Made by a program: the position numbers and the translations under genes. Below, piece by piece: positions 1 to 5,566 of a stretch of DNA of 5,858 nucleotides (the first letter of the stretch is position 1; the number at the start of each line of letters is the position of its first letter). The stretch lies in the NCBI GenBank assembly GCA_001804165.1, contig MHFL01000001.1, forward strand, positions 17,700 to 23,557, given 5' to 3'. The notes beneath the pieces were generated by a model. The model worked only from the letters and a program-made list of their open reading frames with translations. It was not told the origin of the DNA and did not search any database. This DNA is from Omnitrophica bacterium RIFCSPLOWO2_01_FULL_45_10. Its GTDB lineage: Bacteria; Omnitrophota; Gorgyraeia; 2-01-FULL-45-10.

Positions 1-578
1 TCACAGTTCGTGTCGACAAGCGCGATGATCGGTATCCCCAATATTTTGGCCTCCTTTATCGCTATCTCCTCTTTCTTGGAATCCACAACAAATAGCGCCT
101 TGGGGAGTTTATCCATACGCCTAACTCCCTCTAAACACTTATTCAATTTGACCATCTCTTTATTCAATTTGGATGCCTCTTTCTTCGACAATTTCGCGAG
201 CGTTCCGTCTTCCTTCATCCTCTCGAGGTCCACAAGGCGCTTAATGCTTTTCTTTATTGTCTGGAAGTTGGTCATTGTCCCTCCGAGCCACCTCTGAGTT
301 ACATAGAATACACCTGCCCTTAAGGATTCTTCCTTTACGATATCCTGCGCCTGCTTTTTCGTTCCCACAAAGAGGATATGGCCGCCGGACGCGGCAACGC
401 CCTTTAGAAATGAGCATGCCCTGTCCAGGGCCTCTTCGGTCTTCTGTAAGTCTATTATGTATATCCCGTTTTTTTCGCCAAAGATGAATTTCTTCATCTT
501 AGGATTCCACTTCTTGGTCTCATGACCAAAATGAACGCCTGACTCCAGTAAACTCTTGATCAACGCCGATTCCACCAT
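1..578 (-). CDS. rpsB: 30S ribosomal protein S2, N-terminal 192 residues (cut by left edge)
   Basis: This is small-subunit ribosomal protein S2, which binds late to the 30S particle near the head-body junction and helps recruit S1. The reading frame starts at the ATG at 578-576, gives 192 full codons and leaves two bases of the next codon at the edge. Recognisable family blocks are [20 protein letters not shown] (residues 14-33), the following [10 protein letters not shown] (38-47), FVGTKK (70-75), RWLGGTMTN (96-104), SIKRL (111-115), and LPKALFVVD running into IAIKEA and [11 protein letters not shown] (158-191). S2 proteins are usually about 240-260 residues, so some 50-70 C-terminal residues, beginning with the usual D-P motif, lie beyond position 1. 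A Shine-Dalgarno AAGGA (586-590) sits 7 bases before the ATG and supports this start. It lies 80 bases downstream of msbA on the same strand. In most bacteria tsf follows rpsB, but that would be outside the window. The identification is secure. Confidence 0.97.
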   Translation of the reverse strand, partial: MVESALIKSLLESGVHFGHETKKWNPKMKKFIFGEKNGIYIIDLQKTEEALDRACSFLKGVAASGGHILFVGTKKQAQDIVKEESLRAGVFYVTQRWLGGTMTNFQTIKKSIKRLVDLERMKEDGTLAKLSKKEASKLNKEMVKLNKCLEGVRRMDKLPKALFVVDSKKEEIAIKEAKILGIPIIALVDTNC

Positions 579-585
579 ATTATTT

Positions 586-590
586 TCCTT
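586..590 (-). promoter_or_regulatory. rpsB ribosome binding site
   Basis: On the minus strand AAGGA precedes the rpsB ATG with a 7-base spacer. This is a normal Shine-Dalgarno distance and fixes the start at 578. Confidence 0.7.
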
Positions 591-606
591 TCTTTAAAAG
601 GCCTAT

Positions 607-636
607 ATATTAACATAAAATTATCTGTCGGGACAA
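607..636 (-). promoter_or_regulatory. candidate promoter for rpsB
   Basis: Read on the minus strand, TTGTCC (631-636, 4 of 6 to the -35 consensus) is followed after 18 bases by TAATAT (607-612, 4 of 6 to the -10 consensus) in a strongly A/T-rich gap. Transcription would begin near 600, giving a leader of roughly 20 bases that contains the Shine-Dalgarno. The -35 overlaps a small palindrome, TGTCGGGACA (626-635). Both boxes are imperfect and the region is A/T-rich, so chance is possible. There is no clear terminator between msbA and rpsB, so read-through from msbA is an alternative or additional source of rpsB transcript. Confidence 0.35.
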
Positions 637-658
637 CTTAATTTTTTAAAATATTTCT

Positions 659-2494
659 TTATCTTAACACCGTATCCCTAAACTGCATATCGTAGAGTCG
701 TTTGTACAGCCCGCTTTTCTGGATGAGTTCTTCGTGCGAGCCCACTTCTACGATGCCTCCATCATCCAATACATATATCCAATTCGCGTGTTTTATGGTG
801 CTGAGGCGATGGGCAATGACGAATACGGTCCTTCCTTTCATCATCCTGTCTATCGCCTCCTGGACTAAAAGTTCAGACTCTGTGTCTAATTGCGATGTCG
901 CCTCGTCGAGTATTAATATCGGAGGGTCCTTAAAGACGGCCCTGGCTATCGCTAGGCGCTGTTTCTCGCCGCCCGAGAGCCTAAAGCCGCGCTCGCCGAT
1001 TACCGTATCATACCCTTGAGGCATTTCCATGATAAACGCATGGGCGTTCGCTATTCGAGCCGCCTTCTCTATATCCTCAATCTTCGGGTTCTCGGACCCG
1101 TATGCGATGTTGGATAAAACGGTATCGTTGAACAATATTGTCTCCTGCGTGACTATGCCTATTTGGCCCCTTAGAGATTTAAGGGTGCAATCCCGTATGT
1201 CCAGACCATCTATCGATACTCTGCCGCTTGTCGCGTCGTAGAATCGGGGAATGAGATTTACGAGCGTCGTCTTGCCTACGCCGCTCGGGCCCACGAATGC
1301 CGCCACTTCACCGACCCTAAGCTCTAAAGTCACATCTTTGAGGACATCCTTCCCCTCATAGCCAAAATAGACGCCTTCGAACCTCACGGCCCTCTTCACC
1401 TTCGGCAATTCTATCGCCTGCTCTTTTTCCGAAACAGTCGGCTTCATGTCCAAGACTTCAAAGATTCTTGAGGCGGCGGCCATCGCCTGCTGATTTATGC
1501 TGTAGACATTAGTGAGCCGCTTAATCGGCCTCATCAAAGACATGAGGCTCGCCAGAAAGGTAAGAAACGCTCCCGCGGAAAGCGAACCTGAGAGTATCTC
1601 CTTCCCTGCGATCCATAATATTATCGCGACACAGAATATTCCTACAAATTCGGTTATGGGACTAACTACTATCATCCGCTTTACGGATTTCATGGTGAGC
1701 CGGTAAAATTGCTGGTTCTGTTTCTCGAATCTCTTTGCCTCATAATCTTCCATAGAGAATGCCTTTACCACCCTAATTCCAGAAATCGTCTCATGAAGGG
1801 TAGTAGTAATATCCGCCATCTTATCTTGTGACTGCCTTGAGATTGCCTTCAAGCGTTTTCCTATCTTAACAACTGGGATTATCACAAGCGGGAATAAAAC
1901 TATACTTACAAATACCAACACCCATGATATCGAGAAATATACCTTAACGATGAGGAGCAGTCCTAAATACATCAAAAGTTGCAGCGGCTGATAAAGAAGG
2001 TCCGTAAAGCCGGTTGATATAGAATCCCTTATGATAGAGGAATCATAGGTTATCCTTGACATCAGTTTGCCTGTGGGGTTTATCGAATAAAAGTCAAGCG
2101 AAAGGGTCAATAATTTCTTATATATGATATTCTTCGCATCTTTCACGACACGCTGGGCAACATCGTTCATGAAATAAGACTGACAAAATTCGAAAAAGTT
2201 CTTGAATAACCATAACGTCAGCACGAAAATGGTCATCCTGTTCAAAAGTTCGGTGGGTGAGAGGGCATTGGTCGCATCGATTAGATTCTTCATCACATGG
2301 GGCAGGATAACGCCCTGGGGTATTGCTATCTTCTTGCCGGCTATGATGTTATCCACAAGCGGTATTATCATTCCGATCGAAACGCCGCTAAAGGCGGATG
2401 AGACGACCATGCATACGCCTGCCAGGGCCAGGACCCATGCATGGGGAAAGACAAATCTTATAAGTCTTCTGTATTGGCTCATGAAGGTGTCCAT
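659..2494 (-). CDS. msbA: lipid A export ABC transporter, permease/ATPase half-transporter (MsbA-like)
   Basis: This is a 611-residue half-transporter with a fused membrane domain and ATPase, the size and architecture of MsbA. It would work as a homodimer in the inner membrane, flipping core-lipid A to the outer leaflet using ATP. Hydrophobic segments are visible near residues 17-47, 88-108, 166-184, 186-208, 276-299 and 304-321, giving the expected six membrane spans. The nucleotide-binding domain follows: A-loop Tyr379 in YFGYEG, Walker A GPSGVGKTT (402-410), Q-loop Gln450, signature LSGGEKQR (506-513), Walker B ILILDEAT (526-533) with catalytic Glu531, D-loop SQLD (534-537) and H-loop His562 in IAHRLST. 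All catalytic elements are intact. The family includes close drug and lipid exporters, so the MsbA call leans on the lpxB, lpxI and fabZ neighbours. The start is uncertain: Met1 (2494) and Met5 (2482) both lack a clear Shine-Dalgarno. It is divergent from the gnnA-lpxB pair. Confidence 0.85.
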   Translation of the reverse strand: MDTFMSQYRRLIRFVFPHAWVLALAGVCMVVSSAFSGVSIGMIIPLVDNIIAGKKIAIPQGVILPHVMKNLIDATNALSPTELLNRMTIFVLTLWLFKNFFEFCQSYFMNDVAQRVVKDAKNIIYKKLLTLSLDFYSINPTGKLMSRITYDSSIIRDSISTGFTDLLYQPLQLLMYLGLLLIVKVYFSISWVLVFVSIVLFPLVIIPVVKIGKRLKAISRQSQDKMADITTTLHETISGIRVVKAFSMEDYEAKRFEKQNQQFYRLTMKSVKRMIVVSPITEFVGIFCVAIILWIAGKEILSGSLSAGAFLTFLASLMSLMRPIKRLTNVYSINQQAMAAASRIFEVLDMKPTVSEKEQAIELPKVKRAVRFEGVYFGYEGKDVLKDVTLELRVGEVAAFVGPSGVGKTTLVNLIPRFYDATSGRVSIDGLDIRDCTLKSLRGQIGIVTQETILFNDTVLSNIAYGSENPKIEDIEKAARIANAHAFIMEMPQGYDTVIGERGFRLSGGEKQRLAIARAVFKDPPILILDEATSQLDTESELLVQEAIDRMMKGRTVFVIAHRLSTIKHANWIYVLDDGGIVEVGSHEELIQKSGLYKRLYDMQFRDTVLR

Positions 2495-2498
2495 AGTG

Positions 2499-2578
2499 GT
2501 AAAATATTATCATATAGGGGCCGGTTTGTCGAGGCCAAAATTTGGTCATAAAATATTTTGTTTCAAGGAATATTTTAC
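2499..2578. repeat. A/T-rich inverted repeat arms in the msbA/gnnA divergent region
   Basis: GTAAAATATT (2499-2508) is matched exactly in inverted orientation by AATATTTTAC (2569-2578), 60 bases apart, and a third, self-complementary copy of the core, AAAATATTTT, lies between them at 2550-2559. A further imperfect palindrome, CCAAAATTTGG (2535-2545), also lies between the arms. The left arm overlaps the candidate msbA -10. The arms could be operator sites or simply recur because the region is A/T-rich. No function can be assigned. Confidence 0.4.
2504..2532 (-). promoter_or_regulatory. candidate promoter for msbA
   Basis: On the minus strand TCGACA (2527-2532, 5 of 6 to -35) and TAATAT (2504-2509, 4 of 6 to -10) are separated by 17 bases. 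An overlapping alternative -10, TATGAT (2509-2514, 5 of 6), pairs with TTGGCC 18 bases upstream. Either choice puts transcription start at about 2497-2502, within about ten bases of the annotated ATG, so the message would have almost no leader. Confidence 0.4.
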
Positions 2579-2593
2579 GCCGCCGAAAAATCC

Positions 2594-2604
2594 TTGCCCG
2601 GCAA
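2594..2604. repeat. 11-base palindrome TTGCCCGGCAA overlapping the -35 of gnnA
   Basis: TTGCC and GGCAA are exact inverted arms around one central C. The palindrome covers the whole -35 hexamer, where a bound repressor would block RNA polymerase. It is short, and only one copy is seen in the window, so an operator role is an inference. Confidence 0.35.
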
Positions 2605-2623
2605 TGCGGATAGGTGATATAAT
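2594..2623 (+). promoter_or_regulatory. extended -10 promoter for gnnA-lpxB
   Basis: TTGCCC (2594-2599, 4 of 6 to -35), an 18-base spacer, and a perfect TATAAT (2618-2623) preceded by TGA, which is the TGn extended -10 element (2615-2617). Transcription would begin near 2630, leaving a leader of about 17 bases with the Shine-Dalgarno. This is the best sigma-70-type promoter in the window and is correctly placed for the rightward pair. Confidence 0.65.
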
Positions 2624-2635
2624 AGGCAAAATAAT

Positions 2636-2639
2636 AAGG
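2636..2639 (+). promoter_or_regulatory. ribosome binding site of the gnnA-like gene
   Basis: AAGG lies 7 bases before the ATG at 2647. It is short but well spaced and supports that start, as does the nucleotide-binding strand beginning immediately at residue 5. Confidence 0.55.
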
Positions 2640-2646
2640 CGTTAAT

Positions 2647-3573
2647 ATGGAAAAACTTAAAGTCGGAGTGGTCGGAACCGGATATCTGGGTTCTCTCCAC
2701 GCAAAGATCTACTCGAAATTAGATAACGTGAAATTTGTCGCTGTCTCGGACTGCAACCTCGAGAGGGCGTTTGAGGTTGGCAAGAAATATCGCGCTGCCA
2801 GTTATTCGGATTACGAAGACTTGTTCGGCAGGGTCGATGCAGTGAGCATAGCGGTCCCTACAAGCCTGCATTACAACATAGCTAAAGATTTCCTCAATCA
2901 CGATGTCCACGTCCTAATCGAAAAACCAATCACGAAGACGCTTTCCGAGGCGGATGAATTGATAGAGATCGCAAGATACAGAAAACTCACCCTTCAAGTC
3001 GGGCATATAGAGAGGTTTAACTCAGCGGTCATGGCAATCGAGACATATCTAAAGAAACCTCGATTCATCGAATGCCAGAGGCTGGGCCCTTTTAGCAAAA
3101 GAGTCAAAGATGTGGGTGTCGTCCTGGACCTCATGATACATGACATAGACATAGTGTTGGGGCTAATAAAGAGAGATGTCGTCAATACGGAGGCGGTGGG
3201 TTTGAGCGCCATATCGGATTACGAGGATGTCGCGAACGTCCGTCTCACCTTCGACGACGGCGCGATTGCCGATATCACGGCAAGCAGGGTCACGAAAGAC
3301 GTTGTCAGAAAGATAAGGATATTCCAGGAAGATTCCTACATATCGCTCGACTATCTTAATCAGGAAGCGGCCGTATTCAGAAAGACGGAAAATAGGATCG
3401 CGAAGGAGAGGATAAAGATAAAGAAGAAGGAGCCTCTCAAAAAGGAGCTGAAATCCTTCATAGAATGCGCGAGGACAGGAAAGAGGCCGATCGTATCGGG
3501 AATCGAGGGGCGCCGCGCCCTGCAAGTGGCGCTCGATATAATAGAAAAAATAAAACCTACCAGACACGAATGA
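2647..3573 (+). CDS. Gfo/Idh/MocA-family NAD(P)-dependent sugar oxidoreductase, GnnA-like
   Basis: This 308-residue protein is a typical Gfo/Idh/MocA dehydrogenase. An N-terminal Rossmann fold carries the dinucleotide motif GTGYLG (10-15) in VGVVGTGYLGSLHA. It is followed by VSIAVPTSLH (66-75), the family lysine motif EKP (92-94), VGHIERFN (118-125) and DLMIHDIDI (161-169) with the likely catalytic His165. The C-terminal stretch EPLKKELKSFIECA (262-275) is usual in the subgroup found beside lpx genes. In Acidithiobacillus ferrooxidans and Leptospira, GnnA oxidises the 3-hydroxyl of UDP-GlcNAc, and the transaminase GnnB then makes the 3-amino sugar used for amide-linked lipid A. The position directly before lpxB, with a 4-base ATGA overlap, supports a lipid A or envelope-sugar role by context. 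No GnnB is visible, so the substrate is inferred. I left the gene symbol empty because the family is very broad. Confidence 0.85.
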   Translation: MEKLKVGVVGTGYLGSLHAKIYSKLDNVKFVAVSDCNLERAFEVGKKYRAASYSDYEDLFGRVDAVSIAVPTSLHYNIAKDFLNHDVHVLIEKPITKTLSEADELIEIARYRKLTLQVGHIERFNSAVMAIETYLKKPRFIECQRLGPFSKRVKDVGVVLDLMIHDIDIVLGLIKRDVVNTEAVGLSAISDYEDVANVRLTFDDGAIADITASRVTKDVVRKIRIFQEDSYISLDYLNQEAAVFRKTENRIAKERIKIKKKEPLKKELKSFIECARTGKRPIVSGIEGRRALQVALDIIEKIKPTRHE

Positions 3574-4709
3574 GCGAAAAAAGGATCCTCATCGTCGCCG
3601 GAGAGCCGTCCGGTGACCTGCACGCCTCAAATCTAATAAAAAACTTGAGATCGATTGAGACAAATCTGCATTTCTTAGGGATCGGGGGCAGTCTCTCGAA
3701 AAGCGAAGGTGTCGAGATTGTCTATGACATATCTGAACTTGCAGTCATCGGCGCGACAGATGTCCTAAAAAAGATATTCTCCATAAGAAAGGCCTATAAT
3801 ACTCTCCTCGAGAGAATATCAAAGACAAGGCCTGATCTCGCTATATTGATCGATTATCCGGGATTTAACCTTCGGCTCGCGAGGGCACTCAAGAAACGAA
3901 AAATTCCTATTCTATATTATATAAGCCCTCAGGTATGGGCGTGGGGCAGAAACAGGATAAAGACGATTTCCGAGTGTGTTGATAAAATGCTGGTTTTTTT
4001 CAGGTTCGAAGAGGAACTGTATAGGAAAAGCGGAATCGACGTGGAATTCGTCGGCCATCCCCTTCTCGACACTGTAAAAGCGACCGAGGCAAAGGATAGC
4101 GTATTAAGAAAATACAACTTGGCCGAGAACGCTCTCACAATCGTTCTGCTGCCCGGCTCAAGGGCCATGGAGGTCAGGACGCTCCTGCCTATAATGGCGC
4201 GCGCCGCCGAAATTATGAAGGAACGATTGGGAAGGGTTCAATTTGCGATAGCAAAGCATCCCGATTTAGAATCCAAACTATACGAGGGCCTTCTCAAAAA
4301 CTCAAAAATTGACTTCCATATAGTTGAGTCAGATACTTATAACATGTTAGGCGCTTCGGATTTCGCGCTCGTAGCATCAGGGACAGCGACATTGGAGACA
4401 GCGATAATGGGAACGCCTCTTTTAATAACCTATAAGGTCAATCTGATTAATTTTATCCTTTATAAACTTGTATCGAGAACACGCTTCCTGGGCCTTATCA
4501 ATGTAATAGCGGGTAAAGAGATAGCGCCCGAACTTCTCCAGTTCGATGCCACGCCGGAAAAGATAGCTCAAAAAGCGGTGGAGTTTCTGACGGATACAAA
4601 CAGGATAATTTCTATGAAAGATGAGTTGAAAAAGTTGCGGTCTTCGTTAGGCACTCAGGGCGCGAGTCTTCGCGCCGCTCGCGCAATACTGCCATTAATA
4701 AAACAATAA
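3570..4709 (+). CDS. lpxB: lipid-A-disaccharide synthase
   Basis: LpxB (glycosyltransferase family 19) condenses lipid X with UDP-2,3-diacylglucosamine to form the beta-1,6 lipid A disaccharide at the cytoplasmic face of the inner membrane. I chose the ATG at 3570, giving 379 residues, near the E. coli length of 382. It starts straight into MSEKRILIVAGEPSGDLHAS, whereas a longer in-frame opening from 3465 would only add 35 low-complexity residues overlapping the previous gene. Visible motifs are GEPSGDLHAS (11-20), IDYPGFN (94-100) with the conserved Asp95, ISPQVWAWGRNRI (118-130), VGHPLLD (161-167), LLPGSR (193-198) with the conserved Arg of that loop, and SGTATLE (270-276). The ATGA overlap with the preceding stop and the lack of a strong Shine-Dalgarno suggest translational coupling. 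One oddity is that the usual PFE after WAW is RFE here (residues 145-147). Identification is secure. Confidence 0.96.
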   Translation: MSEKRILIVAGEPSGDLHASNLIKNLRSIETNLHFLGIGGSLSKSEGVEIVYDISELAVIGATDVLKKIFSIRKAYNTLLERISKTRPDLAILIDYPGFNLRLARALKKRKIPILYYISPQVWAWGRNRIKTISECVDKMLVFFRFEEELYRKSGIDVEFVGHPLLDTVKATEAKDSVLRKYNLAENALTIVLLPGSRAMEVRTLLPIMARAAEIMKERLGRVQFAIAKHPDLESKLYEGLLKNSKIDFHIVESDTYNMLGASDFALVASGTATLETAIMGTPLLITYKVNLINFILYKLVSRTRFLGLINVIAGKEIAPELLQFDATPEKIAQKAVEFLTDTNRIISMKDELKKLRSSLGTQGASLRAARAILPLIKQ

Positions 4710-4732
4710 TCAGTAATTGGTAATCAGTAATT
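4707..4732. repeat. 12-base direct repeat between convergent lpxB and lpxI stops
   Basis: TAATCAGTAATT occurs at 4707-4718 and again at 4721-4732, separated by GG. The first copy begins with the lpxB TAA stop, and the second ends inside the lpxI stop codon (TTA, 4731-4733). The 21-base gap between the two genes is almost entirely made of this repeat. It does not form a GC-rich hairpin with a T-run, so I do not call it a terminator, although TAATT (4714-4718) and AATTA (4729-4733) could pair weakly. Confidence 0.8.
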
Positions 4733-5549
4733 AGATCACGACGACGGCAATTCCTTTTTCATCGGCGAGTTTTATAATCTCTTCCTTGTCCAATAGGAGG
4801 GTCTTACCGCCTTCGACCGCCAAGACGCTTCCTCTTGCTTTGGCCAGCGTGTTCAACGTATCTAATCCCACGAGAGGCACATCGAATCTCATGTCCTGCT
4901 CGGGCCTCGCGACTTTCACGGCGGCAAAGCCGCCATTGACGAGTCTACCGGCCCTCGCGAGTGTCTCGTCAGTACCTTCCATCGCCTCGAGCGCTATCAC
5001 TATCTTATCTTTCACCGCGACTGTCTGTCCTATATCAAACCCGGAGAGGCCTTTCCCTACGGAGTGGCCATAGTTTATGTCCTCCCATTCTTTTTCGGTT
5101 GGAGTTTTTCTGGTAAGGATGCCTTTGGTTGGTATGATCTCCTTCAAATAGGCGGTCACGTCCATCACTTCAATGCCGACTTTAGCCAAAACCCTTGTAA
5201 TCTCGTTCAGGATAGAGTAATCTTTCTTATCGCCTATTTTATTCAATAAATTTTTTGCCGTCTCATCCAAACCCGTCCCGCCGCCCTTTGCGGGATCGGA
5301 AAAGAATATCTCTTTTTTAACTTTTCCCAGGAGGATGATCTTTCTTATTTTCTCGACGGCCAGCAAGATAACTGCCTTCTGTAACTCTCCCCATTTAAGC
5401 CAGTGGATCTTATCAACGCACTCCTCTATTCCTTCCTCGGTAATGCCCTTGATCCCGAAGGCAATTACTGTGTCGCCTTTTTCTTTCGCTATTTTAGAAA
5501 AAACGAGCGGTAATTTTCCCGATCCCGCGACAAGGCCTATTCTCGACAC
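4731..5549 (-). CDS. lpxI: UDP-2,3-diacylglucosamine diphosphatase, LpxI type
   Basis: LpxI (formerly DUF1009) hydrolyses UDP-2,3-diacylglucosamine to lipid X and UMP, supplying one of the two LpxB substrates. It replaces the unrelated LpxH in many alphaproteobacteria and other diderms. The 272-residue protein has the two-domain layout: an N-terminal domain opening IGLVAGSGKLPLVF (4-17) and a C-terminal domain with IALEAMEGTDETLARAG (185-201) and PEQDMRFDVPLVGLDTL (216-232). The acidic residues in the last motif (Asp219, Asp223) are the probable catalytic and metal-binding site; by position, Asp223 probably corresponds to the essential Asp225 of the Caulobacter enzyme, but I have not aligned them. 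The start is GTG (5549-5547). An ATG eight bases upstream is out of frame and meets a stop after six codons. GGAGG (5561-5565) precedes the GTG. It lies 17 bases after fabZ, so the two are probably co-transcribed. Confidence 0.94.
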   Translation of the reverse strand: MSRIGLVAGSGKLPLVFSKIAKEKGDTVIAFGIKGITEEGIEECVDKIHWLKWGELQKAVILLAVEKIRKIILLGKVKKEIFFSDPAKGGGTGLDETAKNLLNKIGDKKDYSILNEITRVLAKVGIEVMDVTAYLKEIIPTKGILTRKTPTEKEWEDINYGHSVGKGLSGFDIGQTVAVKDKIVIALEAMEGTDETLARAGRLVNGGFAAVKVARPEQDMRFDVPLVGLDTLNTLAKARGSVLAVEGGKTLLLDKEEIIKLADEKGIAVVVI

Positions 5550-5560
5550 CGTATCATTAT

Positions 5561-5565
5561 CCTCC
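5561..5565 (-). promoter_or_regulatory. lpxI ribosome binding site
   Basis: A full GGAGG on the minus strand sits 11 bases before the GTG start. The spacing is long. An out-of-frame ATG (5557-5555) between them opens only six codons and is a possible decoy start. No in-frame alternative start lies between GGAGG and the GTG, so the GTG is the best choice. Confidence 0.65.
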
Positions 5566-5566
5566 G

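Noticed and set aside
10..487. Two rightward open frames (95 and 76 codons) at the left end
   Set aside because: They lie antisense to rpsB, whose minus-strand frame gives a clear S2 protein; the rightward translations are low-complexity and match no family.
534..537. MsbA D-loop SQLD instead of SALD (residues 534-537 of the protein; bases about 884-895)
   Set aside because: The D-loop second position varies among ABC exporters and all catalytic residues are intact, so this is not evidence for altered function. The start/end fields give protein residue numbers.
2202..2645. Rightward open frame of 147 codons across the 5' end of msbA and the intergenic gap
   Set aside because: It is antisense to the MsbA N-terminal membrane region and then crosses the gnnA promoter; no start signal and no recognisable protein features.
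3163..3567. Leftward open frame of 134 codons inside the gnnA-like gene
   Set aside because: It is fully antisense to a well-supported Gfo/Idh/MocA gene, and its translation is rich in Tyr/Arg/Leu without domain features.
3465..3569. Longer lpxB start giving 35 extra N-terminal residues
   Set aside because: The extension overlaps the preceding gene by 105 bases and adds non-conserved charged residues; the ATG at 3570 matches the family N-terminus and forms an ATGA coupling junction.
4700..4740. Bidirectional terminator between lpxB and lpxI
   Set aside because: No GC-rich stem or T-run is present; only a weak A/T pairing within the direct repeat.
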